DNA of 64,000 bases from Paenirhizobium daejeonense (GTDB lineage: Bacteria; Pseudomonadota; Alphaproteobacteria; Rhizobiales; Rhizobiaceae), in assembly GCF_014280875.1 (NCBI RefSeq), contig NZ_JACLAL010000008.1, forward strand, positions 104,149 to 168,148, in the 5' to 3' direction. Positions 55,278 through 64,000 of this stretch are shown piece after piece. The notes under the pieces were generated by a model, which saw only the letters and a list, made by a program, of their open reading frames with translations, ran no database searches and was not told the DNA's origin. The translations under genes and the position numbers were made by a program. The first letter of the stretch is position 1, and every line of letters begins with the position of its first letter.

Positions 55278-56048
55278 TCACACGCACGAATTCGATGCGC
55301 TTCTCCGCTCCAGGAATTCGGCAACGGGTCCGATCAGCAAACCGGGAGCTGAGACATGCGGGGCGTGGCCGGTATTCAGCGTCACCACTTCGGCACCGGG
55401 CACCAGTTCCTGCATCCGCCGTTGCAGGTAGATGAACACCGACTGGTCGTCGGTCGCCTCGACATAGAGACGTGGTATCAGGCCGAATCGCTCTGCCGTG
55501 AGCGAAGGGGCCGACGCTCGCCCGCCTTCCGGCTGTGGAGTGAGCCTTGCTGCCGCGGCAAGCGCCGTCTCAAGCGGCAGGTCGTTGAGGAAGTGCCGTG
55601 CTGCGGCTTCCGGCGGAACGGTGCTTACAATCCCATCCTGCGACCATACGAGATGGGGTGAGATACCGCCCGCCTCGGGATGTGTGGGAAGGGCTTCCTT
55701 CACGATATCGCCGAATCCCATGCCCGAGGGCAGCATCATGCCTGCCACATAGACGATCCCCGTAATGGCTTCCGGCATGGCCTCGCCAAGGGCGGAAGCG
55801 GCGTTGCCGCCGCCGGAATGGGCGATCACCGCCACAGGCGCACCGGCAGCCTCGATGAGCGAGCGCAGATGGGAAATGTAGAGATCGAGATTGACGGCTT
55901 CCGGCGGCGTATCGTCCACGCCGTTGCCGGGCAGGTCGACCGGGATCGGCTGGAAGCCAGATTCTTCGAGCAGGGGTGAAAACGCCTCCCATACCCAGGA
56001 ACCCTGCCATGCGCCGTGAATCAGAAGAACGGGAAGCTTCCGACTCAT
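55278..56048 (-). CDS. Alpha/beta hydrolase
   Basis: The 256-residue protein has the alpha/beta-hydrolase pattern [20 protein letters not shown], the nucleophile serine in AHSGGGNAA, and the histidine in [10 protein letters not shown]. It resembles the salicylate/methyl-ester esterase-like group. Its start overlaps the end of the upstream oxygenase gene by four bases (ATGA), so the two are translated together and probably act in one pathway. The substrate is unknown. Confidence 0.85.
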   Translation of the reverse strand: MSRKLPVLLIHGAWQGSWVWEAFSPLLEESGFQPIPVDLPGNGVDDTPPEAVNLDLYISHLRSLIEAAGAPVAVIAHSGGGNAASALGEAMPEAITGIVYVAGMMLPSGMGFGDIVKEALPTHPEAGGISPHLVWSQDGIVSTVPPEAAARHFLNDLPLETALAAAARLTPQPEGGRASAPSLTAERFGLIPRLYVEATDDQSVFIYLQRRMQELVPGAEVVTLNTGHAPHVSAPGLLIGPVAEFLERRSASNSCV

Positions 56049-57061
56049 GCCTTGCCCGCCGATGCCGGTGCTGGGGCGGGTGTATAGGTACGCTGGTACA
56101 TGGCTTTCAGGTGGTCCTCTACCGTTGTGACAGAGTATTTCGGCTGCTCGCCGGCGCTGAGGCAGTTCGGCAGGCACTCGACCACGTGATCGGGATTGCC
56201 GACGAAGAAGAAGGGAATCGAATAACGCTCGCGGCCGCTCTCGTTGACCACCCGGTGAAGCGTCGAGCGATAGCGATCATTGGTCCAGCGAGCGATCATG
56301 TCGCCGAGATTGACGACGAAAGTGCCGGGAATGGGATCGGCATGAATCCAGCTGTCGCTCGCGGAATCATGCACCTGCAGTCCGCCGGCATCATCCTGCA
56401 GAAGCAGCGTCAGCCCGCCGAAATCCGTATGTGCGCCGGCACCCTTTTCATTGGGCGCGGCATCCTTCGGCTGCGGAGGGTAGTGCAGCAGGCGGAGCGT
56501 TCCGAGCGGCTCGCGCACGAATGCATCGAAGTGATTCTCCGGCAGGCCCAGCGAAAGAGCCATGCCGCGCATCAGCCGCTCTCCGAGGTCGGTCATCGCC
56601 GCGAAATAGGCCATCATCACGGGTCTGAAACCTGGCTGATCGGCGGGCCACTGGTTCGGCCCGCGATTGAACCGTCCGGCCACGACGCGCGGATCGTCCA
56701 TAGGCAGGTCCGGGCCAATGTAGTAACCCTCCTTGAGATCCGCGGGTGCGCCCGCCTCGAGCGTCTGGCCACGCATGTGCTCGTAGCCGCGGTTACAGAA
56801 GGAATGCACCTTGTCGACGGTCAGCTTTTCCTCGATGGGCCGATTGAAGAATACTCTGGATTCGGCAAAGGCCGCATCGATCAGTCCCTGGGGGATGCCA
56901 TGGCCGGCGCAATAGAAGAAGCCCTTGTCGAGGCAGGCCTGTCGCAACGCTTCGCCGACGGCTGCGCGTTTTTCCAGAGATGACGAGGAGAGACCGGAAA
57001 TGTCGATGACCGGAAGCGTTACTGCTTCTACGGAGCGCGCGCCGAGCATGGATGCGTTCAT
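56045..57061 (-). CDS. Isopenicillin N synthase-like 2-oxoglutarate/Fe(II) oxygenase
   Basis: The 338-residue protein has the N-terminal DIOX_N domain ([28 protein letters not shown]) and the C-terminal jelly-roll with the iron triad: His and Asp in [12 protein letters not shown] and His in RSTLHRVVN, plus RYSIPFF for the co-substrate. It probably oxidises a small molecule using oxygen and 2-oxoglutarate. GGAGAG precedes the ATG at 57059-57061. It is translationally coupled to the downstream alpha/beta hydrolase. Confidence 0.9.
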   Translation of the reverse strand: MNASMLGARSVEAVTLPVIDISGLSSSSLEKRAAVGEALRQACLDKGFFYCAGHGIPQGLIDAAFAESRVFFNRPIEEKLTVDKVHSFCNRGYEHMRGQTLEAGAPADLKEGYYIGPDLPMDDPRVVAGRFNRGPNQWPADQPGFRPVMMAYFAAMTDLGERLMRGMALSLGLPENHFDAFVREPLGTLRLLHYPPQPKDAAPNEKGAGAHTDFGGLTLLLQDDAGGLQVHDSASDSWIHADPIPGTFVVNLGDMIARWTNDRYRSTLHRVVNESGRERYSIPFFFVGNPDHVVECLPNCLSAGEQPKYSVTTVEDHLKAMYQRTYTPAPAPASAGKA

Positions 57062-57359
57062 GGATATCTCTCCTGGCCGAGTTCGCGCCGACTTTTTTGG
57101 GGAGGCGTGGGCGCTGGTTGGAACGGGAGGCTATTGCAACGCACCAATGCATGGCAACGGTGAAGGTGACTATAAAATAGATAGGTCCGAAAATTGCCCA
57201 TGAATTGCTCATCCTGCAATAGGCGCCTGCGGTGAGCGCAACAAGGCTGGCATCCAACGCAGATCACCCGTACATCCACAGACCCAGCGAAAATCCTTCG
57301 CTTTATTAACGTGCACTCGGTAGTTTTACGACCAACTTTCCCACGACGAGACCTTCGAC
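57062..57359. other. Divergent intergenic region
   Basis: This stretch separates the oxygenase gene (minus) from the DUF2161 gene (plus). It holds no supported gene. On the minus strand a TATAGT-like -10 occurs near 57170 and may serve the oxygenase operon. Confidence 0.4.
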
Positions 57360-58046
57360 TTGGAAGCAGACCTCTATCCCCCCGTAAAGCAATTCCTCGA
57401 AGGCCTGGGATTCGAGGTGAAGGGTGAAATACGAAGCTGCGATGTCGTGGCGATTTCGCAGGATGTGACGGAACTCGTCGTCATCGGTGAGCTGAAGCGC
57501 AGCTTCACTCTGGAACTCGTCCTGCAGGCGGTGGAGCGCACGGCCGTCTGCGATGAAGTCTGGCTCGCTGTCGAGGCTTCGAAGAAGGGGCGTGGACGGG
57601 AAGGCGATGCCCGGGTGAAGAAACTCTGCCACTTCCTGGGATTCGGCCTGCTGACGGTCGCCGCCACGGGCCGTGTCGATGTGATCGTAGAGCCGGGACC
57701 TTGGAAGCCCCGGCGCAACAGCAAGCGCCGGTCGCGGATCGTTGAAGAGTTTCGCCGCCGCCGGGGCGATCCGATGGCGGGTGGCTCGACCCGTATTCCG
57801 CAGATGACGGCATACCGCCAGCAGGCGCTCGTGATCGCGGAAGCCCTCGCAAACGGTCCCGCCCGTCCGCGCGACCTTAAGCCAATTGCTCCAGAGGTCG
57901 CCAGGATCCTGCAGTCCAATGTCTATGGCTGGTTCGATCGAATCGAGCGCGGTGTTTATGGCCTGAACTCCGCCGGCCATGCCGCACTCATCGCATGGTC
58001 CGACAGGATACCACGGGATGATAGAAACTCACCCGAGGCTGCCTGA
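57360..58046 (+). CDS. DUF2161 protein (nuclease-like fold)
   Basis: The 228-residue protein matches DUF2161. The N-terminal half (LYPPVKQFLEGLGFEVKGEI, VVAISQDVTELVVIGELKRS) has the PD-(D/E)xK-like arrangement of Asp, then Glu-x-Lys (GELK). The C-terminal part is helical with MTAYRQQALVIAEALANGPA. It starts with a TTG at 57360 that gives the family N-terminus; no ATG does. Nucleic acid cleavage is suggested by the motif but not shown. Confidence 0.78.
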   Translation: MEADLYPPVKQFLEGLGFEVKGEIRSCDVVAISQDVTELVVIGELKRSFTLELVLQAVERTAVCDEVWLAVEASKKGRGREGDARVKKLCHFLGFGLLTVAATGRVDVIVEPGPWKPRRNSKRRSRIVEEFRRRRGDPMAGGSTRIPQMTAYRQQALVIAEALANGPARPRDLKPIAPEVARILQSNVYGWFDRIERGVYGLNSAGHAALIAWSDRIPRDDRNSPEAA

Positions 58047-58420
58047 GAAAGAAGGCCTGTCGAACTTTTGCTCGATGCGATGCGTGGGAACTCGGATCAC
58101 TGTCGACGAATCCGAATTGGCAGAATCAGGCGTAGCGAGCCGATTCGCCGAGATAGATGCCCACGAATTATTTTCCGCCGAAATTTTGAGGGTAGGGCGC
58201 GCATCACTCGTCGAAGATGTCTCTGATTCCCTAATGGGAAATCTGTCGGTGCCCTCATTGTTCCTTTGACCGATGGGCAGGCGAAAAGGCTGCGGATATC
58301 CTGTTATGGTTGGTGGCCATCCACAGGGAGCTTCCAATCGTCAGCATATCGGCCGAACCGACGGTTCTGTCGCCAGAACACAACGAAGATCAGGCAATAA
58401 CGTATTTTCAAAGAGGGAAA
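58047..58420. other. Gap between DUF2161 and tRNA-Lys
   Basis: No convincing gene or RNA was recognised in these 374 bases on either strand. Short open frames on both strands lack ribosome sites and family features. Confidence 0.5.
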
Positions 58421-58496
<76 letters not shown>

Positions 58497-58749
58497 GAAG
58501 GCACCGTTTGGCGGTGTGAGAGGGCGTATAAACAGGATCTGCACTATTGTCCAGCTCAGAATATCCGTGCCGCAGAGATCTTTTCCTGTCCCGTCCAGGT
58601 CGCCGAATGCGTCCCGAAGCAGGCCAAGGCTCTACTTGTGCCGCTGCTACGACTATAGCCCTCAATGCCCATGACGAAATCAACCCGTCCCACCCGCTCC
58701 CTCGTGGATAGCGATTACAACAGCCTATTAAACGTTACATGGGAGAAAA

Positions 58750-58825
58750 TGGTGGGCGATGAGAGACTCGAACTCCCGACATCCTCGGTGTAAACGAGGC
58801 GCTCTACCAACTGAGCTAATCGCCC
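58750..58825 (-). tRNA. tRNA-Val (anticodon TAC)
   Basis: On the minus strand acceptor GGGCGAT pairs with ATCGCCC. The anticodon stem is CCTCG with CGAGG around loop TTTACAC, giving TAC. The T loop is TTCGAGT. CCA is encoded. Confidence 0.95.
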
Positions 58826-59072
58826 TTCGCTGACTGGGTCAGTGCCCGCCGCGTCGGTGGCCGTGATCTATGCGGATCGCAGAGAAACCGCAAGAGTGTT
58901 TGTGAAGTTTTTTTGCTTTTTTTGCGTACCATTTTGAGGGGAGGGGCGAAACGGCCTGAATTTCGGGGCTTTTTCTTTTGGGTGGTGCCGCCGTCGTTTT
59001 CTTCGTCCACAGGCGGGCGAATTGTCGGTGCAGATAAAATTCGATCTGTCATGGATTTGTCTTCGATCCTGC
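58826..59072. other. Gap between tRNA-Val and the tRNA-Asp promoter
   Basis: This stretch contains a T-rich patch (about 58905-58925) and no supported gene. An 88-codon minus-strand frame covers it but overlaps the tRNA-Val gene and has no recognisable features. Confidence 0.45.
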
Positions 59073-59101
59073 TTGACACCAATAACCGAACCCCGTAGTT
59101 A
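59073..59101 (+). promoter_or_regulatory. Sigma-70 promoter of the tandem tRNA-Asp genes
   Basis: A perfect TTGACA (59073-59078), a 17-base spacer and TAGTTA (59096-59101) lie 60 bases before the first tRNA-Asp. Confidence 0.75.
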
Positions 59102-59161
59102 GCCGCTCATCGAACGGGCCTCGGCCGGTTCGGGAAGGCGGAGACGCCTTTCAAGAAATGC

Positions 59162-59238
59162 GCGGGTGTAGCTCAGTCGGTTAGAGTGCCGGCCTGTCAC
59201 GCCGGAGGTCGCGGGTTCGAGCCCCGTCACTCGCGCCA
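59162..59238 (+). tRNA. tRNA-Asp (anticodon GTC), copy 1
   Basis: Acceptor GCGGGTG pairs with CACTCGC with one G-T pair. The anticodon stem CCGGC with GCCGG holds loop CTGTCAC, giving GTC. The T loop is TTCGAGC and CCA is encoded. A second identical gene follows 79 bases downstream. Confidence 0.95.
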
Positions 59239-59317
59239 TTCTTGAAAATTATCCTGCTTGTCGAAGCGGAAACGCCAACAGCAAGCCCGGATTGACCAAC
59301 GGTTAATCCATTTATGC

Positions 59318-59394
59318 GCGGGTGTAGCTCAGTCGGTTAGAGTGCCGGCCTGTCACGCCGGAGGTCGCGGGTTCGAGCCCCGTCACTCGCGCCA
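59318..59394 (+). tRNA. tRNA-Asp (anticodon GTC), copy 2
   Basis: This gene is identical in sequence to the copy at 59162-59238, including three bases before it (TGC) and the TT after CCA. Both probably come from one transcript. Confidence 0.95.
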
Positions 59395-59629
59395 TTTTTA
59401 GTTTTCCATCATAACTTTATGCTGCTTTGCAATGTGGCTCTATGGACTTTATTGTGCTGCCGATTTACACCTCGGTAAGCCGCATGATGTATCGCGTGAA
59501 AAGCTGGCGCTCGGGCTTGCACAAGCGTGCAGGCTGCGTTAACGACGGCTCGTTGCAACTCTTCTTTCGGCTTGTCGGCCCAGCGCCAAAAATGCCGCCC
59601 GGCATTCGAGACAAGCAGGGATGGATATG

Positions 59630-59995
59630 ATGACTGAACTGCTCAGTTCCTACCTTCCGATCGCCATCTTTATCGGTATCGCCCTTGTGATTGGCCTCGC
59701 GCTTTTGATTGCGCCGTTTGCCGTCGCCTTCAAGGCTCCCGACTCGGAAAAGCTGTCGGCTTACGAATGCGGCTTCAATGCTTTCGATGATGCCCGCATG
59801 AAGTTCGATATCCGCTTCTACCTGGTGTCGATCCTCTTCATCATCTTCGACCTCGAAGTTGCCTTCCTGTTCCCGTGGGCAGTGTCTTTCGGTGAGCTCG
59901 GCTGGTTCGGCTTCTGGTCGATGATGGTGTTCCTTGGTGTACTCACCATCGGCTTTATCTATGAATGGAAGAAGGGGGCACTCGAATGGGAGTAG
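59630..59995 (+). CDS. nuoA: NADH-quinone oxidoreductase subunit A
   Basis: NuoA is a three-span membrane subunit of complex I at the junction of the peripheral and membrane arms. The 121-residue protein has the family segment [20 protein letters not shown] and [13 protein letters not shown] with the conserved acidic residues. The start MTELLSS at 59630 was preferred over ATGs at 59621 and 59627 because it matches the family N-terminus I recall in rhizobia. nuoB overlaps its end by 10 bases. Confidence 0.95.
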   Translation: MTELLSSYLPIAIFIGIALVIGLALLIAPFAVAFKAPDSEKLSAYECGFNAFDDARMKFDIRFYLVSILFIIFDLEVAFLFPWAVSFGELGWFGFWSMMVFLGVLTIGFIYEWKKGALEWE

Positions 59996-60567
59996 TCCAG
60001 TCCAACACGACGCTCGTCGCTCCGCAGGCCAAGGGGATCATCGATCCCAATACCGGCAAACCGATCGGCAGCGATGATGCTTTCTTCGGTGAGATCAACA
60101 ATGAACTCGCCGATAAGGGCTTTCTCGTTACCTCTACGGACGAGCTGATCAACTGGGCCCGTACTGGCTCACTGATGTGGATGACATTCGGTCTTGCCTG
60201 CTGTGCGGTCGAGATGATGCAGCTCTCCATGCCGCGTTATGACGTCGAGCGTTTCGGTTTTGCTCCCCGTGCCAGCCCGCGTCAGTCGGACGTGATGATT
60301 GTCGCCGGCACGCTGACCAACAAGATGGCGCCCGCGCTCCGGAAGGTCTACGACCAGATGCCGGAGCCCCGTTACGTCATTTCGATGGGCTCCTGCGCCA
60401 ATGGCGGTGGCTACTATCACTATTCCTATTCGGTGGTGCGCGGATGCGATCGCGTCGTGCCTGTCGATATTTATGTTCCCGGCTGTCCCCCCACGGCAGA
60501 GGCGCTGCTTTACGGCGTACTCCTGCTGCAGAAGAAGATCCGCCGCACCGGAACGATCGAGCGCTAA
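59986..60567 (+). CDS. nuoB: NADH-quinone oxidoreductase subunit B
   Basis: NuoB carries the terminal 4Fe-4S cluster N2 that passes electrons to quinone. The 193-residue protein shows all four cysteines: the tandem pair in [12 protein letters not shown], one in MGSCANGGG and one in [20 protein letters not shown] lies before the ATG at 59986, inside the end of nuoA, so translation is coupled. Confidence 0.96.
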   Translation: MGVVQSNTTLVAPQAKGIIDPNTGKPIGSDDAFFGEINNELADKGFLVTSTDELINWARTGSLMWMTFGLACCAVEMMQLSMPRYDVERFGFAPRASPRQSDVMIVAGTLTNKMAPALRKVYDQMPEPRYVISMGSCANGGGYYHYSYSVVRGCDRVVPVDIYVPGCPPTAEALLYGVLLLQKKIRRTGTIER

Positions 60568-60585
60568 GTCAAGGGACGCGACAAG

Positions 60586-61188
60586 ATGAGTGAAGCCCTG
60601 AACGAGCTTGCATCCTACCTTACCGAGGTGCGTGGTGCGCTCATTGCCTCTTCGGAAGTTCGTTTCGGCGAACTGAATCTGACTGCGGCGCCGGAAAACA
60701 TCATTGCATTGCTGACTTTCCTGCGTGACGACGTGCAGTGCGGTTTTGTCAATCTGATCGATATCTGCGGCGTAGACTATCCGGAGCGGGAAGATCGCTT
60801 CGATGTGGTCTATCACCTGCAGTCCCCGCGTCAGAACCTGCGCATCCGTGTCAAGGTCGCAACGGGCGAAGACAAGCCGGTACCATCGGCCTGTTCGGTT
60901 TTCCCGGGCGCCGACTGGTTCGAACGCGAAACCTGGGACATGTATGGCGTGCTCTTTACCGATCACCCGGATCTGCGCCGCATCCTGACGGACTACGGTT
61001 TCGAGGGGCATCCGCTCCGCAAGGACTTCCCGACCACCGGTTTCGTCGAGGTTCGCTACGACGACAACGCCAAGCGTGTGGTCTACGAACCTGTCGAGCT
61101 GAAGCAGGAATTCCGGAACTTCGACTTTCTCTCGCCTTGGGAAGGCACGGATTACGTGCTGCCCGGCGATGAGAAAGCGGCCCAGTAA
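60586..61188 (+). CDS. nuoC: NADH-quinone oxidoreductase subunit C
   Basis: NuoC is the 30-kDa peripheral-arm subunit of complex I. The 200-residue protein has the family signature [20 protein letters not shown] and [12 protein letters not shown]. It is a separate gene here, not fused to nuoD as in E. coli. AAGGGACG precedes the ATG. It lies 18 bases after nuoB and 21 before nuoD. Confidence 0.96.
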   Translation: MSEALNELASYLTEVRGALIASSEVRFGELNLTAAPENIIALLTFLRDDVQCGFVNLIDICGVDYPEREDRFDVVYHLQSPRQNLRIRVKVATGEDKPVPSACSVFPGADWFERETWDMYGVLFTDHPDLRRILTDYGFEGHPLRKDFPTTGFVEVRYDDNAKRVVYEPVELKQEFRNFDFLSPWEGTDYVLPGDEKAAQ

Positions 61189-61209
61189 GACGGCGGAAGG
61201 TTTGTTACC

Positions 61210-62400
61210 ATGACTGAACATAACGTCCGCAACTTCAACATCAACTTCGGCCCGCAGCATCCGGCGGCTCACGGCGTTCTGCGTCTGGTGCTGGAGCTTG
61301 ACGGCGAAATCGTGGAGCGCGTCGATCCGCATATCGGCCTGCTGCATCGCGGTACCGAGAAGCTGATCGAGACCAAGACCTACCTGCAGGCATTGCCCTA
61401 TTTCGATCGTCTCGACTACGTCGCGCCGATGAACCAGGAGCATGCCTATTCGCTGGCAGTGGAAAAGCTGCTGGGTGTGCAGATCCCGATTCGCGGTCAA
61501 CTGATCCGTGTTCTCTACTCGGAAATCGGCCGTATCCTGTCGCATCTTCTGAACGTGACCACCCAGGCCATGGACGTCGGTGCGCTGACGCCGCCGCTCT
61601 GGGGCTTCGAAGAGCGTGAAAAGCTGATGGTGTTCTATGAGCGTGCCTGTGGCGCGCGCATGCACTCGGCCTATTTCCGTCCGGGTGGCGTTCACCAGGA
61701 CCTACCGCACCAACTCGTCGAGGATATCGGCAAGTGGTGCGATCCGTTCCTGAAGACGCTCGACGATATCGACGCGCTTCTGACCGGCAACCGTATCTTC
61801 AAACAGCGTAACGTCGACATCGGCGTCGTGGCTCTTGAAGACGCATGGGCTTGGGGCTTCTCGGGCGTCATGGTTCGCGGTTCCGGCGCTGCCTGGGACC
61901 TGCGTCGTTCACAGCCCTACGAATGCTATTCGGAACTCGAATTCGATATTCCGATCGGCAAGAACGGCGACTGCTACGACCGTTACCTGATCCGCATGAT
62001 CGAAATGCGTGAATCGGTGAAGATCATGAAGCAGTGCGTCAATCGTCTGCTCGGTGATGCGAAGACCGGTCCGGTTTCCTCGCTCGACGGCAAGGTCGTG
62101 CCGCCGAAGCGTGGCGAGATGAAGCGGTCAATGGAAGCGCTGATCCACCACTTCAAGCTCTACACCGAAGGCTATCACGTGCCTGAGGGCGAGGTTTACG
62201 CCGCAGTTGAAGCCCCCAAGGGTGAATTCGGCGTCTACGTCGTCTCCGACGGCTCGAACAAGCCTTATCGTTGCAAGATTCGCGCTCCGGGTTACGCGCA
62301 CCTGCAGGCCATGGATTTCATCTGTCGGGGGCATCAACTCGCCGACGTTTCGGCAATCCTTGGCTCGCTCGACATCGTGTTCGGAGAGGTTGACCGCTGA
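61210..62400 (+). CDS. nuoD: NADH-quinone oxidoreductase subunit D
   Basis: NuoD is the 49-kDa subunit that forms the quinone pocket with NuoB. The 396-residue protein has [15 protein letters not shown] with the quinone-site histidine, [13 protein letters not shown], and ends FGEVDR as usual. Its TGA overlaps the ATG of a small secreted-protein gene by one base (TGATG). Confidence 0.97.
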   Translation: MTEHNVRNFNINFGPQHPAAHGVLRLVLELDGEIVERVDPHIGLLHRGTEKLIETKTYLQALPYFDRLDYVAPMNQEHAYSLAVEKLLGVQIPIRGQLIRVLYSEIGRILSHLLNVTTQAMDVGALTPPLWGFEEREKLMVFYERACGARMHSAYFRPGGVHQDLPHQLVEDIGKWCDPFLKTLDDIDALLTGNRIFKQRNVDIGVVALEDAWAWGFSGVMVRGSGAAWDLRRSQPYECYSELEFDIPIGKNGDCYDRYLIRMIEMRESVKIMKQCVNRLLGDAKTGPVSSLDGKVVPPKRGEMKRSMEALIHHFKLYTEGYHVPEGEVYAAVEAPKGEFGVYVVSDGSNKPYRCKIRAPGYAHLQAMDFICRGHQLADVSAILGSLDIVFGEVDR

Positions 62401-62642
62401 TGAAGGTGTGGCTGCTCACGGTTCTCGCTCTGGCCTCCGCCGTTCAGGCGCAGGCTCAGGAAGCGGCCGTCTCTTCGAGCAGCTCGACCACCACCATGGC
62501 GGATCTCATCAAGCAGGGCTACGAGATCAGAACCTCCAGCGAAAGCGGTTCGAAGATCATCGTGTTCCTGCAAAAAGACAAGACGGCCTATGCCTGCGAA
62601 TTCACGTCTCTGACGCGTTCGCGGTGTGGATCCATAAACTGA
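62400..62642 (+). CDS. Small secreted protein between nuoD and nuoE
   Basis: The 80-residue protein has an N-terminal signal peptide ([20 protein letters not shown]). A Ser/Thr-rich segment follows, then IKQGYEIRTSSESGSKIIVFL and two cysteines in YACEFTSLTRSRCG that could form a disulfide in the periplasm. It starts at the nuoD stop and ends 18 bases before nuoE, with GGAGAGG upstream, so it is part of the complex I operon. I recall similar genes in other rhizobia, without assigned function. Confidence 0.8.
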   Translation: MKVWLLTVLALASAVQAQAQEAAVSSSSSTTTMADLIKQGYEIRTSSESGSKIIVFLQKDKTAYACEFTSLTRSRCGSIN

Positions 62643-62660
62643 GACAAGGGGCGAGGAAGT

Positions 62661-63764
62661 ATGTCCGTTCGTCGACTAGCCGAAGAGCAATTCCAGCCGG
62701 CAGGCTTTTCCTTCAACGAGGAAAATTCGGTCTGGGCTGAGGCAACCATCCGCAAATATCCCGAGGGCCGCCAGCAGTCGGCGGTCATTCCGCTTCTGAT
62801 GCGGGCTCAGGAGCAGGACGGCTGGGTGACGCGAGCGGCCATCGAATTCGTCGCTGAAAAGCTTTCCATGCCCTATATCCGGGTTCTGGAAGTCGCGACC
62901 TTCTACACGCAGTTCCAGCTGAAGCCGGTCGGTACGCGCGCCCACGTTCAGGTCTGTGGCACCACGCCGTGCATGCTGCGCGGCGCGGAGGATCTCATCA
63001 AGGTCTGCAAGAGCCGAATCCACGCCGAGCCCTTCGAGCGCAATGCCGACGGCACGCTCTCCTGGGAAGAGGTGGAGTGTCAGGGCGCCTGCGTAAACGC
63101 GCCGATGGTGATGATCTTCAAGGATAGCTACGAAGACCTGACGCCGACCCAGCTTGAGCATATCATCGACCGTTTCCAGGCTGGCAAGGGCTCCGACATC
63201 AAGCCGGGTCCGCAGATTGATCGCTTCCATTCGGCTCCGGCCGGCGGTTTGACTGCCCTGACTGACGCCGATGTTAAGCCGGCGGCAAAGCCGAAGGCCC
63301 TTCCGCTGGATGCCGAAACGGTGGCTGTCCCGCCGTCGAATGCGGCTAAGCCGGTGACTGCGACGGATGAGACCAACCCGGCCATCAAGAGCCCGGCAGA
63401 CGGTGAAACGGCCCTTCCGGAAGCAAGCCCCAAGGCGAAGCCTGCGAAGGCTGAAAATGTTGCTGCCAGCCAGCCCTCGCTGGATGACAAGAACCGTCCG
63501 GCCGGTATCGAGAAGCCCGAGGTTCCGGATGATCTCAAGATGATCTCCGGCGTCGGTCCGAAAATCGAGGGCATTCTGAACACCATCGGCATCTACACCT
63601 TTGCCCAGATTTCCGGCTGGAAGAAGGCTGAACGCGAATGGGTCGATGGTTATTTGAAATTCTCCGGCCGCATCGAGCGTGACGATTGGGTCAAGCAGGC
63701 CAAGGCGCTCGCTAAGGGTGGCGAAGCCGAATACATCAAAGTTTTCGGCAAGAAGCCGCGGTAA
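62661..63764 (+). CDS. nuoE: NADH-quinone oxidoreductase subunit E with C-terminal extension
   Basis: NuoE carries the 2Fe-2S cluster N1a in the NADH-oxidising module. The thioredoxin-like part (about residues 20-180) has the cysteines [10 protein letters not shown] and [10 protein letters not shown]. The protein is 367 residues, about twice the usual 160-180. The extra part is an Ala/Pro/Lys-rich linker (about 190-285) and a helix-hairpin-helix-like end ([19 protein letters not shown]). GAGGAAG precedes the ATG. nuoF follows after 11 bases. Confidence 0.94.
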   Translation: MSVRRLAEEQFQPAGFSFNEENSVWAEATIRKYPEGRQQSAVIPLLMRAQEQDGWVTRAAIEFVAEKLSMPYIRVLEVATFYTQFQLKPVGTRAHVQVCGTTPCMLRGAEDLIKVCKSRIHAEPFERNADGTLSWEEVECQGACVNAPMVMIFKDSYEDLTPTQLEHIIDRFQAGKGSDIKPGPQIDRFHSAPAGGLTALTDADVKPAAKPKALPLDAETVAVPPSNAAKPVTATDETNPAIKSPADGETALPEASPKAKPAKAENVAASQPSLDDKNRPAGIEKPEVPDDLKMISGVGPKIEGILNTIGIYTFAQISGWKKAEREWVDGYLKFSGRIERDDWVKQAKALAKGGEAEYIKVFGKKPR

Positions 63765-63775
63765 GGGGGTAGGAC

Positions 63776-64000
63776 ATGTTGAAGGATCAGGATCGTATCT
63801 TCACCAATATCTACGGCCTTAAGGACAAGTCGCTGAAAGGCGCCATGAGCCGTGGCCACTGGGATGGAACCAAGCAGATCCTCGAAAAGGGTCGCGACTG
63901 GATCATCAATGAGATCAAGGCTTCGGGTCTGCGCGGCCGTGGCGGCGCGGGCTTCCCGACCGGTCTGAAGTGGTCGTTCATGCCGAAGGAATCCGACGGC
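63776..64000 (+). CDS. nuoF: NADH-quinone oxidoreductase subunit F (3' end outside window)
   Basis: NuoF binds NADH and FMN and carries cluster N3 in complex I. Only the first 75 codons are in the window. They include [20 protein letters not shown], the conserved segment near the FMN/NADH site. GGGGGTAGG precedes the ATG. The frame is open at the window end. Confidence 0.95.
   Translation, partial: MLKDQDRIFTNIYGLKDKSLKGAMSRGHWDGTKQILEKGRDWIINEIKASGLRGRGGAGFPTGLKWSFMPKESDG

Noticed and set aside
58816-59082. 88-codon minus-strand frame between tRNA-Val and tRNA-Asp
   Set aside because: It overlaps the 5' end of tRNA-Val, is Lys/Arg/Pro-rich without pattern, and has no convincing ribosome site.
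60169-61695. 508-codon minus-strand frame antisense to nuoB-nuoD
   Set aside because: The complex I genes are unambiguous and the frame has shadow composition.

Overview
The window is a gene-dense, GC-rich alphaproteobacterial chromosome segment, most likely from a member of the Rhizobiaceae (Rhizobium/Agrobacterium/Neorhizobium-like). The reasons are conserved core neighbourhoods typical of that family (ribD-ribH-nusB; plsX-fabH-ihfA-MerR; rplM-rpsI; clpP-clpX-lon-hupB; tRNAs followed by nuoABCDEF), a short-type ArgC, a K+-independent proton-pumping pyrophosphatase, and several small proteins I recognise only from rhizobia. No insertion sequence, prophage, integrase or CRISPR array was seen.

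Layout. 1-10955: riboflavin genes (ribD end, ribH), nusB, an MFS carrier, hppA, a BamE-like lipoprotein divergent from a cytochrome bc1 chaperone, a DUF177 protein, then fatty-acid initiation genes (plsX, fabH), ihfA and a MerR regulator. 11001-14444: small and accessory genes around tRNA-Pro(GGG). 14495-25980: an exopolysaccharide locus with two glycosyltransferases, a polymerase/ligase, an initiating polyprenyl glycosylphosphotransferase, a Wza-like export lipoprotein, a Wzz/ExoP-like copolymerase with an apparently dead kinase module, an acyltransferase, and an FtsH paralogue in the middle. 26110-33180: DUF2842, heme A synthase, a TetR-cupin pair, an extradiol dioxygenase bracketed by two copies of the argC 3' end, argC, a ureohydrolase, and the S9/L13 operon. 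33180-45590: mostly accessory metabolism (thioesterase, crotonase, VOC protein, two CoA-binding paralogues, metY, cupins, LrgAB with a LysR regulator, MarR-MFS, cytochrome P450, diguanylate cyclase). 45956-51488: the protease block clpP-clpX-lon plus hupB, with heat-shock-type promoters before clpP and lon. 51635-57061: an FMN riboswitch controlling a RibN-type riboflavin importer, a secreted phytase-like esterase with a PHO box, and a coupled hydrolase/2OG-oxygenase pair. 57360-64000: a DUF2161 gene, four tRNA genes (Lys, Val, Asp, Asp) and the start of the complex I operon.

Connections. Riboflavin supply recurs: ribD and ribH lie at the left end without the riboflavin synthase gene I expected between them, while a riboswitch-controlled importer lies 50 kb away. 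Envelope polysaccharide synthesis and membrane proteolysis are physically mixed in the EPS locus. The most unusual observations are the 63-bp argC tail duplication around the dioxygenase gene, the PHO box combined with a Shine-Dalgarno-sequestering hairpin before the phytase-like gene, the degenerate kinase domain of the copolymerase, and a small secreted protein between nuoD and nuoE.
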